DNA of 64,000 nt from Vibrio bivalvicida (GTDB taxonomy: Bacteria; Pseudomonadota; Gammaproteobacteria; Enterobacterales; Vibrionaceae), in the NCBI RefSeq assembly GCF_001399455.2, contig NZ_LLEI02000021.1, positions 434,001-498,000 on the forward strand. The letters run 5' to 3'. Under the pieces are notes generated by a model. It did not search any database, had not been told where the DNA came from, and saw only the letters and a program-made list of their open reading frames with translations. Of this stretch, positions 8,442-17,475 are shown in pieces (the first letter of the stretch is position 1; every line of letters begins with the position of its first letter). A program made the position numbers and the translations under genes.

Positions 8442-9701
8442 TCATACACTATTTGATCCGCTGGCTGCGCGTGACTTTTTCCATGGTAGGCTGAGTAGTG
8501 CAAAGACGGTGACAGCATAGAGCATCGACCAACCAAGGCAAACAAATACAGCCGAGCATAGAATCAAAGAAACGGCAGCAAGGTATCGACTCAAGCCTGA
8601 GAGTAGCTTGTAGGCCGCAAGCATTGCTAGAAGGTAGACCAATACAAAAATGCCATTGGCGAGCTTGAGGAAGAATTCCAAATCCAATCCTGACAACTCT
8701 CCCGCGACACAAGAAAGCAGAGCAACACCGCCAACAGCAAAGGTAGCATTAGCTGGTACACCTTTAATTGATAGCCTAGCTAGCGCGCTATTTGGGCTGT
8801 ACTCCTTGGCTTGTGCCCATACCATGCGAGATAAGCTTTGAGTGTAGAGATTGACACTAGCAAAGCATGCCCCAAAACCCACGATACTGATTAAGGCTTT
8901 GAACTCTGGGCCAAACAGATTTTCAGAGATCCAAGGAATCGATGTGCTATCAAACACAGGTGAACCGTAAGCGCCCATCTTTAACACTATGATTGAACAT
9001 ATCCAGTACGTTGCTCCTGCGATAAAACAGCCAATTACAATCGCAATAGGAAAGTCTCTTTGAGGGTTCTTAAACTCTTCTCCCATATGGGCGAAAGCTT
9101 CTATACCGACGAAACACCAAAACATGACTCCTAGTGCTAGGCCGACAGACCACAGGCGATCACCACTAAGAGGCGGCAAGATTAAATCCTGAGAACTAAA
9201 GCCGCCTTTCCACCAGAAAGCAGCGACAAGAGCAAAAATAGATAAGGCAATAACGGTTTGTAACCTGCCTGAAGATTTGGCGCCAGCGAGATTCACTCCG
9301 ACAAGCAAAGCCACAGTCAGCATCTGGGCAAACAGAGCAGAGTTGATACTTTCCGGCATTAGCTGCTGCAAAAATCCAGCCGCTAACGCAATGGCGGCCG
9401 GTACACCGACAGGAACGACACTAAGAAATAACCATGCAACGTTTTTCTCAAGCTTAGTATTAAATGCCTTACGGACAAAATAAGCGGTACCGCCAGCACT
9501 TGGGTAACGTTTACCAAGCTGGGCGAAAGTAAGCGCAATAGGGCAAATTGCAATAAATAGGATTAACCATGCCCAAAGGGACGCTTGCCCTGCGATACCT
9601 GCGGCGATTGCTGGCACCATAAATAGCCCAGTCCCTAACAGCGTTGTCGATAATTGGCCGATACCAGATAGCAATGTTATCTCTTTTTTCAGCTCACTCA
9701 T
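8442..9701 (-). CDS. yjeH: L-methionine/branched-chain amino acid exporter YjeH
   Basis: The 419-residue APC-superfamily protein has about 12 membrane segments. Its N-terminus (LLSGIGQLSTTLLGTGLFMVPAIAAGIAG) and the phrase RYPSAGGTAYFVRKAF closely match E. coli YjeH, which is 418 residues and exports methionine and branched-chain amino acids. The full length is present. It is divergent from an Lrp/AsnC regulator gene 204 bases away, and Lrp-type proteins commonly control amino-acid exporters, so that gene is the likely regulator. Confidence 0.88.
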   Translation of the reverse strand: MSELKKEITLLSGIGQLSTTLLGTGLFMVPAIAAGIAGQASLWAWLILFIAICPIALTFAQLGKRYPSAGGTAYFVRKAFNTKLEKNVAWLFLSVVPVGVPAAIALAAGFLQQLMPESINSALFAQMLTVALLVGVNLAGAKSSGRLQTVIALSIFALVAAFWWKGGFSSQDLILPPLSGDRLWSVGLALGVMFWCFVGIEAFAHMGEEFKNPQRDFPIAIVIGCFIAGATYWICSIIVLKMGAYGSPVFDSTSIPWISENLFGPEFKALISIVGFGACFASVNLYTQSLSRMVWAQAKEYSPNSALARLSIKGVPANATFAVGGVALLSCVAGELSGLDLEFFLKLANGIFVLVYLLAMLAAYKLLSGLSRYLAAVSLILCSAVFVCLGWSMLYAVTVFALLSLPWKKSRAASGSNSV

Positions 9702-9905
9702 TATGCTCTCCCTGCATCGTGTTCAGTTTCAAAACAAGGTTATCTTAAGCGGCTTAGGTATGCATTAGTCAATTCGTCACCGATAGCGGTCACATTGTCT
9801 GTTTGTGGTTTTAGAACTGTCAATTTGACTGCTTTCATCTCTGGCAATTTTGTGTCACATTGCAATCAACCAACAGGATAAGTTGGCGTAAACGGGAATT
9901 AAAAC

Positions 9906-10352
9906 ATGGACAAATTTGATCGGCAAATCATAGATATTCTGAAACTTAACGCTAGGGAGAGTGTGAGTGATATCGCTCGAAAGGTGAACCTCTCACGTAC
10001 CGCAGTAACGGCGAGAATTCAAAAGCTCGAACATGAAAAAGTGATCCTTGGTTATCATGCAGATGTGGCGAAAACCGAGAACAAAGAACTTATCAAAGCG
10101 TATCTTGCCCTTAAGTTTGATATGTCGAGTTCGACTCAGTACTGTGAAACCTATGCCGATCTGATTTATCAGATTGATGGCGTAAAATGGTGCCATGCGA
10201 TTAGCGGAGAAACTGACATGATGCTGTACGTCGAAGTTGGTTCAATGACTCGACTTAATGTTATTCGCGATGAGTTACAAAAGATTCCAGAACTGCGCCA
10301 TCTCATGACTCACACGGTACTCAATGAATTTTTTAATACGTTAAACGCGTGA
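9906..10352 (+). CDS. Lrp/AsnC-family transcriptional regulator
   Basis: The 148-residue protein has the family layout: an N-terminal helix-turn-helix (MDKFDRQIIDILKLNARESV, then ISDIARKVNLSRTAV in altered form, about 1-60) and a RAM/AsnC ligand-binding domain (about 65-145, with CHAISGETDMMLYVEV). Length is typical. It lies between the divergent yjeH-like exporter and a downstream LysR gene 10 bases away, so it probably senses an amino acid and controls one or both neighbours. It is not global Lrp, whose sequence differs. Confidence 0.9.
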   Translation: MDKFDRQIIDILKLNARESVSDIARKVNLSRTAVTARIQKLEHEKVILGYHADVAKTENKELIKAYLALKFDMSSSTQYCETYADLIYQIDGVKWCHAISGETDMMLYVEVGSMTRLNVIRDELQKIPELRHLMTHTVLNEFFNTLNA

Positions 10353-10362
10353 CCTTCAAAAT

Positions 10363-11283
10363 ATGCTTAACAATCTTAATCTCAATTTGCTCCGCTCTTT
10401 GCATGTGTTGCTCGAAGAGTGCCATGTTAGTAGAGCGGCAGAGCGCCTGCATGTCACTCAGTCTGCAATGAGTAGGCAATTGTCACAGCTGCGTGAAATA
10501 TGTGGTGATCCTTTACTGGTTAGGGATGGAAACCAACTGATACCGACACCACGTGCGCTGGAGATGAAAGATAAACTGTGCGAGCTACTTGGCGAGTTTG
10601 ACGCCTTGCTTGCAGATAAGCCATTTGATCCTCAAGTTTGGCAGCAAGAGTTTGTCCTATCTTCAAGTGACTATGTCGCTCAATACATAGTGCCGGATGT
10701 CGTTTCTGTGGTTGTAGATCAAGCGCCTAAAGTCAATATTGCCTATCGATTATGGCAGCCCAATTTTTTAAGTCAGTTTGAGTCAACGGGTATTCATTTA
10801 GCTTCAACCATGTTGGCAGAGAAGCCAGAAAACCTAAGTAGTATAAAGATAGGTCAAGACAAGTCTGTATGCTTGATGAGAACAGATCATCTTCTTAGTG
10901 ATGCAGAGAGTATTTCCTGTGAAGAGTTAGTCTCTTACCCCCATTTGAAAGTGACGGGTGGAGGAGACAAAGACTCCAATGCAGACATTGCCTTGAATAA
11001 GCTTGGCTTTCGTCGCCGGATTGCGCTTAAAGTGCCGTTTTTCTCAGCAGCAGTCAATGCGTTAAGCAGTAGTGACTATCTTATGGTAGTGCCGGAACAC
11101 ATAGCACGAAATCTAGCCAAAGAAGCCCAACTTGTGTACAAGCCTTTGCCTTTTGATACCGAAGCTCATCACTATTGGTTAATGTGGCACCCGAAATACG
11201 ACCAGGATAAGGCGCACCAATGGATGCGAGAAAAAGTACTTCATGCGATGCAAACTTCGCCATATTCTATTGGTATGATTTGA
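10363..11283 (+). CDS. LysR-family transcriptional regulator
   Basis: The 306-residue protein carries the LysR N-terminal winged helix (LNLNLLRSLHVLLEECHVSR, then AAERLHVTQSAMSRQLSQLR, about 5-62) and a substrate-binding-like effector domain (about 90-300). The arrangement, with NLNLL at the start and a PHLKVTGGG-type segment, resembles the NodD/LeuO-like branch. It begins 10 bases after the Lrp-type gene and is probably cotranscribed with it. The LysE-type exporter gene 104 bases downstream is a possible target. Confidence 0.88.
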   Translation: MLNNLNLNLLRSLHVLLEECHVSRAAERLHVTQSAMSRQLSQLREICGDPLLVRDGNQLIPTPRALEMKDKLCELLGEFDALLADKPFDPQVWQQEFVLSSSDYVAQYIVPDVVSVVVDQAPKVNIAYRLWQPNFLSQFESTGIHLASTMLAEKPENLSSIKIGQDKSVCLMRTDHLLSDAESISCEELVSYPHLKVTGGGDKDSNADIALNKLGFRRRIALKVPFFSAAVNALSSSDYLMVVPEHIARNLAKEAQLVYKPLPFDTEAHHYWLMWHPKYDQDKAHQWMREKVLHAMQTSPYSIGMI

Positions 11284-11387
11284 AATCATGAGTGCCATGA
11301 TTAACTTTGATTTCAATTCATTAATTGCATGCTTTAACGTGGCTGTTATTCAGTAGTAATGAAACATTTGATCTAAAGGATTCTGGT

Positions 11388-12002
11388 ATGACGTTCACGG
11401 TATGGTTATCTCTATTCACTATTTGTATTCTCGGAGCCATGTCTCCTGGGCCGAGTCTTGCCATGGTTGCAAAACATAGCCTCGCCGGAGGGCGACTGAA
11501 TGGTTTAGCTGCGGCTTGGGCACATGCAATCGGTATTGGCATTTATGCGTTCATCACCTTAATTGGCTTGGCGGTGGTGCTTCAGCAATCTCCTTTATTG
11601 TTCAAAACCATTAGCTATGCCGGTGCTGCTTATTTGGCTTATCTTGGTTACAATGCTTTGCGCTCGAAAGGTGGCGTAGCGGCAAGGCTTGAGTCAGGTG
11701 AGCAAACGAGTATCTGGCAGTCTGCCAAAGAAGGTTTTTTGATTTCTTTACTTAGCCCAAAGATCGCGCTTTTCTTTATTGCTTTGTTTAGTCAGTTTGT
11801 GGCAGTGGGTGATAGTGTTGCCGCTAAAGGACTGATTGTCATGACCCCTTTAGTCGTAGATGGCTTATGGTACACCCTGATTACATTTTTGCTTTCCAGT
11901 CCGCGATTAATTGATAAAATCCGCTCAAAAGCTTTGTTAATAGACCGACTGTCAGGCGCGGTTTTGATTTTGCTTGCTGTACGCGTAATCCTGACAGTTT
12001 AA
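11388..12002 (+). CDS. LysE-family amino acid exporter
   Basis: The start at 11388 is chosen because AAAGGA lies seven bases upstream; the longer frame from 11325 lacks this. The resulting 204-residue protein has the RhtB/LysE length, about six membrane segments and the signature LGAMSPGPSLAMVAKHSLAGG near the N-terminus. The family exports amino acids such as lysine, threonine or homoserine lactone; the substrate here is unknown. Position after the LysR and Lrp genes suggests amino-acid-responsive control. Confidence 0.88.
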   Translation: MTFTVWLSLFTICILGAMSPGPSLAMVAKHSLAGGRLNGLAAAWAHAIGIGIYAFITLIGLAVVLQQSPLLFKTISYAGAAYLAYLGYNALRSKGGVAARLESGEQTSIWQSAKEGFLISLLSPKIALFFIALFSQFVAVGDSVAAKGLIVMTPLVVDGLWYTLITFLLSSPRLIDKIRSKALLIDRLSGAVLILLAVRVILTV

Positions 12003-12103
12003 TTCCCAATATAACAAAGGCTAATGCTTCGAAGTTTGAATTCGATGTGATGGGTCTAGATTGGGTAGTCTGTTGGCAAAGTGTCGCAAAAGGAGAGTTA
12101 AGA

Positions 12104-13105
12104 ATGATAAGACTGGCGATCATTGGTACTAACTGGATTACCGACCAATTTGTCGAAGCAGCTTTAAAGACAGGCGAATATCAGTTAAGCGCGGTGTATT
12201 CACGTTCGTTGGAGAGTGCAGAGCAGTTTGCTGAAAAGTACGCTTCACCTGTTTTGTTTGATGATTTAGATTTAATGGCGACATCACCGCTCTTTGATGT
12301 CGTATATATTGCAAGCCCTAACGTATTGCATTGTCCTCAAGCCATGCAAATGATGAAAGCGGGAAAACATGTAATTGTTGAAAAGCCAATGGCATCGAAT
12401 CTCACCATGGCTAAGCAGATGTTTAAAGTGGCGGAAGAGAGTAATGTGCTGTTATTCGAAGCCTTTATGTCAGCGCATATTCCTAACTTCAAGCGCTTGA
12501 AAGATGAGCTGTCGTCGATTGGTCAGATCCGCAAGGGCTTTATCACTTACTGCCAATACTCTTCGCGCTATCCAAAGTACTTGGCGGGAGAAAACCCAAA
12601 TACGTTTAATCCAGAATTTGCCAATGGTTCAATTATGGATATTGGCTTTTACTGTCTGAGTTCTGCGATTGAGCTGTTTGGCGAGCCGAAATCAGTTAAA
12701 GCTACCGCTCAGCTTCTTGATTCTGGCGTTGATGGTAGTGGTAGTGTTGTTCTCGAATACGATGGTTTTGAAGTGGTGCTTCAGCACTCGAAAACCAGTG
12801 ACTCTTATTTACCAAGTGAGATTCAAGGTGAAGAAGGGGTATTGTTGATGGAAATGATATCAACCGCGAAGAAGCTGACTAAGTTTACACGTGGCAGTGA
12901 CATCGGTATTGATCTTAGTGTCAAACAAGAACCTAACCCAATGTACTACGAAGCACTTGAATTTGCCTCTCAGTTCAAGCAACAATCAATGAATTCAAGC
13001 TGCACTCAACGTTCGTTAATTGTAGCAAAACTACTTGAGGAAATTCGTCGTCAAACAGGCGTGGTGTTCCCTACAGATAAAAACAACTTTGCAAAAAAGA
13101 AATAG
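12104..13105 (+). CDS. Gfo/Idh/MocA-family NAD(P)-dependent oxidoreductase
   Basis: The ATG at 12104 is preceded by AGGAGAG, so the longer frame from 12047 is rejected. The 333-residue protein starts MIRLAIIGTNWITDQF, a Rossmann-like dinucleotide site in which the usual GxGxxG is altered to GTNWIT. It contains the family motif VEKPMASN (catalytic Lys-Pro, about residues 91-98) and a C-terminal alpha/beta domain. Such enzymes oxidise sugars or cyclitols with NAD(P); the substrate is unknown. It ends 10 bases before the OsmC-like gene, likely one transcript. Confidence 0.85.
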   Translation: MIRLAIIGTNWITDQFVEAALKTGEYQLSAVYSRSLESAEQFAEKYASPVLFDDLDLMATSPLFDVVYIASPNVLHCPQAMQMMKAGKHVIVEKPMASNLTMAKQMFKVAEESNVLLFEAFMSAHIPNFKRLKDELSSIGQIRKGFITYCQYSSRYPKYLAGENPNTFNPEFANGSIMDIGFYCLSSAIELFGEPKSVKATAQLLDSGVDGSGSVVLEYDGFEVVLQHSKTSDSYLPSEIQGEEGVLLMEMISTAKKLTKFTRGSDIGIDLSVKQEPNPMYYEALEFASQFKQQSMNSSCTQRSLIVAKLLEEIRRQTGVVFPTDKNNFAKKK

Positions 13106-13115
13106 AGAGAGTCAG

Positions 13116-13514
13116 ATGCAAGCTGAAGTAAAGTGGATTGAAGAGTTTAAGTTTCTAGGACAATCACAATCAGGCCATTCTATCGTGATGGATGGCAACG
13201 GTGGAGCCACCGCTCCTAGCCCGATGGAAATGGTGTTGATGGCTGCTGGTGGTTGTAGTTCAGTTGATGTTGTCGATGGCCTAAAAGAAGCAGGTCAAGC
13301 CGTGACTGCCTGTAACGCAAAGCTGACTACAGAACGTCGTGAGACCGCACCACGAATTTTCACACAAGTAAACATTCACTTTGAAGTGTCGGGTGAAAAC
13401 CTTGCTCCAGAAGTGGTCGCGAAGGTTGCGGCTGACTCTTTAGAAAAATATTGCTCAGTGTGTTTGATGCTAGGCAAAGGCATTGAAATGACACACAGTT
13501 GGGAAATTATCTAA
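13116..13514 (+). CDS. yhfA: OsmC-family protein, YhfA type
   Basis: The ATG at 13116 gives a 132-residue protein starting MQAEVKWIEEFKFLGQS. The family core PSPMEMVLMAAGGCSSVDVV contains one of the two redox cysteines, and YCSVCLMLGKG supplies the second. This matches E. coli YhfA closely in length and order. OsmC/Ohr-like proteins reduce organic peroxides through the cysteine pair, though YhfA has no firmly assigned substrate. An extra Cys sits two residues after the second redox Cys. It is cotranscribed with the Gfo/Idh gene and followed by a strong terminator. Confidence 0.88.
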   Translation: MQAEVKWIEEFKFLGQSQSGHSIVMDGNGGATAPSPMEMVLMAAGGCSSVDVVDGLKEAGQAVTACNAKLTTERRETAPRIFTQVNIHFEVSGENLAPEVVAKVAADSLEKYCSVCLMLGKGIEMTHSWEII

Positions 13515-13531
13515 CTCCTATTTAGCTGCTT

Positions 13532-13558
13532 AAGCCGAGCGCTAAGCTCGGCTTTTTT
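13532..13558 (+). terminator. Rho-independent terminator after yhfA
   Basis: AAGCCGAGC (13532-13540) pairs perfectly with GCTCGGCTT (13546-13554) across a 5-base loop, followed by TTTT. It separates the Gfo/Idh-OsmC unit from yddG. Confidence 0.93.
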
Positions 13559-13574
13559 GTTTGAGAAAATCAAA

Positions 13575-14495
13575 ATGATTAACCGTCCTCATAAGTTCAC
13601 CGTGGCAGGTGTAGTCGCTATTCTTCTTTGGAGCAGCGTCATGGGCTTTGCCAGAGCGGTGACTGAAATGCTAGGTCCGATTGGTGGCGCTGCATCTATC
13701 TACACTGTGGCATCGCTATTTCTCGTTATGGTAATGGGAGTGCCCAAAGTACAAAATTACTCGCTTCGCTATGTCGTGATCGGTGGAAGCTTATTTGTAG
13801 CCTATGAGATTTGCCTTGCTTTAGCTCTGGCAATGGCAAACTCGCGTCAACAAGCGATTGAAATGTTGGTGATCAATTACTTGTGGCCTGCACTTACGGT
13901 ACTACTGGCTGTAGTAACAAGTGGTAAGAAAACCAGCATTTGGGTTTATCCGAGTATTGCTTTAGCGTTCTTTGGTGTTGCTTGGAGCATTACTGGTGAG
14001 CAAGGGCTTTCTATTGCCCAAATAGCCGCCAATGTAGCAACTAACCCGGTCACATATACAATGGCATTTGTTGGCGCATTTCTATGGGCAATCTACTGCA
14101 ATTTAACAAAGCGGATCTCTAATGGACAAAATGCGATTAGCTTGTTTTTCATTCTGACAGCAGTGACTCTATGGGTTAAGTATGCGTTAAGCGACGAGAC
14201 AGGCATGACGCTTAATCTTGAATCTGGAGGGTTGTTGCTGATCTCAGGTATCGCTATGGGGAGTGGTTATGCATTGTGGAATTACGCCATCATTGGCGGA
14301 AACATGGTGTTATTGGCGACTTTATCGTATTTTACGCCTGTCCTTTCGACCGTGATTTCATCTTTTATTCTCGGGCTTGTACTGACGCAAAGCTTCTTGC
14401 AAGGTGTTGTTATGGTAACGATTGGTTCGTTGATGTGCTGGTGGGTAACGCGTGAATCATCCAAACCGAATCATGCTAAATCGGTTACCAAGTAA
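13575..14495 (+). CDS. yddG: aromatic amino acid exporter YddG (DMT superfamily)
   Basis: A frame opens with a TTG inside the preceding terminator, so the ATG at 13575 is taken as the start, giving 306 residues beginning MINRPHKFTVAGVVAILLWSS. Ten membrane segments of the EamA type are visible. NSRQQAIEMLVINYLWPALT and SGIAMGSGYALWNYAI are typical of YddG, which exports phenylalanine, tyrosine, tryptophan and some drugs. The ribosome binding site is weak. Its last 11 bases overlap the end of the convergent L,D-transpeptidase-like gene. Confidence 0.86.
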   Translation: MINRPHKFTVAGVVAILLWSSVMGFARAVTEMLGPIGGAASIYTVASLFLVMVMGVPKVQNYSLRYVVIGGSLFVAYEICLALALAMANSRQQAIEMLVINYLWPALTVLLAVVTSGKKTSIWVYPSIALAFFGVAWSITGEQGLSIAQIAANVATNPVTYTMAFVGAFLWAIYCNLTKRISNGQNAISLFFILTAVTLWVKYALSDETGMTLNLESGGLLLISGIAMGSGYALWNYAIIGGNMVLLATLSYFTPVLSTVISSFILGLVLTQSFLQGVVMVTIGSLMCWWVTRESSKPNHAKSVTK

Positions 14496-14961
14496 TCTCT
14501 ATTGGTGTACCAGAGGTGACGAGATCAAGTAACTCATCCATCTCTTGATTACTTATTGCAATACAACCATCCGTCCAGTCGAAGCTTTGTACATATTTGA
14601 CTGGGCGAGTTTCTCCATTCTTTAAGCCGTGTATTTTTATATTCCCGCCGGGATCTAAGCTCAGTGAGCTAGCATAAGCCACGTCTCTGTCATTAGGGTA
14701 GCTGATGTGAATTGAGCGGTAAAACTCAGAGTCTTCAATCACAAAGTCTAAATAATAGCGCCCTTCAGGTGTGCGTTGGTCTCCCTCATACCTCTTATGA
14801 CCTTTGGGTTGCTTTCCAAGCGCTATACGAAACTCTTTTATTACTTGATCGTTAGCAATCAGATACATACGTCGTTTGGATTTATCAACCTTGATCAAGT
14901 CGACATCTGCCCATGCAGGGAAGCAGAGTGCCATACTAATTATATATAGCCATTTAGCCAC
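14485..14961 (-). CDS. exported L,D-transpeptidase-like (YkuD-domain) protein
   Basis: The 158-residue protein has a signal peptide (MAKWLYIISMALCFPAWA, cleavage near 18) and a YkuD domain (about 22-157). The catalytic pattern is intact: His111 in IKIHGLKNG and Cys133 in TDGCIAIS. L,D-transpeptidases cross-link peptidoglycan or attach lipoprotein to it; the small single-domain form without LysM resembles ErfK/YafK-like proteins. YafK-type members are instead hydrolases that release Lpp, so either activity is possible. It is convergent with yddG. Confidence 0.84.
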   Translation of the reverse strand: MAKWLYIISMALCFPAWADVDLIKVDKSKRRMYLIANDQVIKEFRIALGKQPKGHKRYEGDQRTPEGRYYLDFVIEDSEFYRSIHISYPNDRDVAYASSLSLDPGGNIKIHGLKNGETRPVKYVQSFDWTDGCIAISNQEMDELLDLVTSGTPIEITW

Positions 14962-15241
14962 AATGATTCATCCTGTTGCTGCCTTATTCTTTTAGTGTAC
15001 TTCACAAGCTTCGTGGTTGGTACGCAAGCACTTCAAACTCTCATCGAAAAGTTGAGTTGCAGCAAAAATGAAATATATGGAAACAAGGTCATACAAAATG
15101 CAGTAGGTATCATATAAGGATATATTCATTAAAGCTATTTGCGAGTCACTTAACAACAGATTGCAAAGATGTTTGCTTGCTTATTTGTAGCTGATACGTT
15201 CCTAAGCGTATAGCAGCAATAAAATGGTTTAGGCTAGGGTT

Positions 15242-17362
15242 ATGCTTCCACGGGTGCTTATTAAAGATGTTATGTCTGCCAGAAATCAACGGTTTCTGGC
15301 TAATGCTCTATTCCAGTATTTAGATGAGTTAGTGGAACCTGAAAATATTGGTATATTTGCCGAACTTAAAGGAGGGCAAATAGGAGAGTTCTTGTATAAG
15401 CGTGGGCAACCTTTGCCTATTTTACGCTACCCGGAAACGTTTTGGGCTTGGGCCTCACAGTTCGATACCTCCGATGGCCTGATTCCTTTGGCTATGAATA
15501 CTTGTCAGTGGGAATATGTGGTAAACATGGGGGCTGACAGTTATATCTTCATGCTCGACAACCATCCTGAAAGGCGTATTTACCTTATTGTTGAGAGCAT
15601 GAATGTAGAGAAATTCAGCCAACTCAACCAAAATCAGTATTTCGATACCCTTAAAGTTATGGCTTCTCGTTGGCAATGTGTTCGCGCTGAAACGGAAGCG
15701 GCCAAAGAGTTTAAGCAGCGTGACATCAAAGAAGCCAAGTACCTTGATGTTATCAAGCAACGAGAATTGTTTATTGACAATATGAAACTCGTGCAAACGG
15801 CCGCGGAAGAGATATCTAATCCTGCTAACCTCGATCAACTCTATCGTTTAGCCGTAGAGGTGATCAGAGATAGGCTAGGTTTTGACCGGGCCGTGTTTAT
15901 GTTACTTGATATTAAAAAACGTTGCTTTAGTGGAACATACGGTACCGATGAAGAGGGCAACACGGTGAGTGAGCATCACACCCAATATGACCTTCATCAG
16001 CTAGAAGAAACGTATATTGATGCACTATTTGAAGGCAAAGAAAATCTTATTATTGTCGAAGAAGCACCTCTATATACGGCAGGCAAGGTCGTCGGTCAAG
16101 GTTGGAATGGTATGCTGATCCTTCGTGATGGAGAAGAAATCATTGGTTGGATAGCGATGGATAACTATATAAATCGCACGCCAATTACCTCTTATCAGCG
16201 CCAGATGCTCGAATCTTTTGGAACACTGCTTTCTCAGATTTATATTCGCAAACGCCAAGAGCAAAACGTGCGTATGCTTCATGCCAGTATGGTTGAGCTT
16301 TCTCGTTGCATGACAGTCAGTGAAGTGTGTAAGTCTGCGGTGACCTTTGCCATTAACCGCTTGGGGATTGATCGCTTCGCTGTTTTTCTCACCGATAAAG
16401 ACTGTACACATATGCAAGGCACTTGGGGAACAGATATCCAAGGTAACGTGGTCGATGAGTCTTACTATCGCTCAGAGACAATAGACCGTTCGATTGTTCA
16501 AGCTGCGCTAACTAACCCCAATGAAGTGGTGTTTGAAGAATCCGTTCCGATCTACCATGACTTTCATATTGTTGGTTTTGGTTGGACAGCGATGACCATG
16601 CTGGTTAGCAACAGTGGAGAGCCTATTGCGTTTATCGCCGCAGATAATCTGATTAAACGATCGCCATTGACCCATCAGCTACGTGAAGTAATTCGAATGT
16701 TCTCATCAAACTTGACCGAAGTACTACTCCGAACGCGTGCGCAAGAGGCAATCCACGAGTTGAATGAAAACCTTGAGCAAGAAGTCAAAGCACGAACGAG
16801 AGATCTGCAAAAAGCCAACGAGCAGTTAGAGAGAATGTCTAAACTTGATCCACTCACCCGCTTAGGTAATCGTCGTATGCTTGAATCAATGCTCGAAGAG
16901 ATCTGCTTTGAAGGCGACGACAGCACGTCATGTTATGGCTTGATCTTAGTGGATATTGATTATTTTGGGCTGTACAACAACCATTATGGGCATATGCAAG
17001 GCGATATCGCCCTAATGCGTATTGGCAGTATTTTACAAAACTACACTCAGTCGGAGCGAGAAGTCTTTTGTCGAATCGGAGGGGAAGAGTTTGCATTGCT
17101 CATTTCTAGCAAAGATGCCGAACAGGTCGACCGCTTATCTGAAAACATCCGCAACCAGATCGAGCAAGAAAACATTGCTCATGAGCAAAGCTCCGTGCAC
17201 AAATCTCTTACCGTTTCTATCGGTTACTCGGTAATGGAACTTATCCAAAGTGAGTTCAGCTTTGATAAGCTCTACAATTCTGCCGATAAATCACTATACA
17301 AAGCTAAAAATGGGGGGCGAAACCAAGTTATTGGTACAGTTTCGACGTTTGAACAGATTTAG
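15242..17362 (+). CDS. GAF-GAF-GGDEF diguanylate cyclase
   Basis: The 706-residue soluble protein has an N-terminal unassigned region (1-180) and two tandem GAF-type sensor domains (about 190-335 and 350-500, each with a LGFDR or LGIDR motif). A coiled coil follows (about 500-540), then a GGDEF domain (about 545-700). The active site GGEEF at 613-617 is intact, so it should make c-di-GMP. The inhibitory RxxD site five residues upstream is absent (SERE there), so product inhibition is probably weak. No membrane segment is seen. It appears to stand alone. Confidence 0.9.
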   Translation: MLPRVLIKDVMSARNQRFLANALFQYLDELVEPENIGIFAELKGGQIGEFLYKRGQPLPILRYPETFWAWASQFDTSDGLIPLAMNTCQWEYVVNMGADSYIFMLDNHPERRIYLIVESMNVEKFSQLNQNQYFDTLKVMASRWQCVRAETEAAKEFKQRDIKEAKYLDVIKQRELFIDNMKLVQTAAEEISNPANLDQLYRLAVEVIRDRLGFDRAVFMLLDIKKRCFSGTYGTDEEGNTVSEHHTQYDLHQLEETYIDALFEGKENLIIVEEAPLYTAGKVVGQGWNGMLILRDGEEIIGWIAMDNYINRTPITSYQRQMLESFGTLLSQIYIRKRQEQNVRMLHASMVELSRCMTVSEVCKSAVTFAINRLGIDRFAVFLTDKDCTHMQGTWGTDIQGNVVDESYYRSETIDRSIVQAALTNPNEVVFEESVPIYHDFHIVGFGWTAMTMLVSNSGEPIAFIAADNLIKRSPLTHQLREVIRMFSSNLTEVLLRTRAQEAIHELNENLEQEVKARTRDLQKANEQLERMSKLDPLTRLGNRRMLESMLEEICFEGDDSTSCYGLILVDIDYFGLYNNHYGHMQGDIALMRIGSILQNYTQSEREVFCRIGGEEFALLISSKDAEQVDRLSENIRNQIEQENIAHEQSSVHKSLTVSIGYSVMELIQSEFSFDKLYNSADKSLYKAKNGGRNQVIGTVSTFEQI

Positions 17363-17391
17363 GCCTACTCACCAGTCAAGCTAGGCCTAAA
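17358..17391. terminator. inverted repeat between convergent genes
   Basis: TTTAGGCCTA (17358-17367) and TAGGCCTAAA (17382-17391) form a 10-base stem with a 14-base loop at the stop codon of the GAF-GGDEF gene. There is no T run, so intrinsic termination is uncertain, but the site lies between convergent genes. Confidence 0.4.
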
Positions 17392-17475
17392 TGATCGTTG
17401 CTTATTTATGGCAGTTAACGCTTTATATATCGCCTTGATCTCATGTTGCTACGGTTCAAATCTTGTTTGTCATTT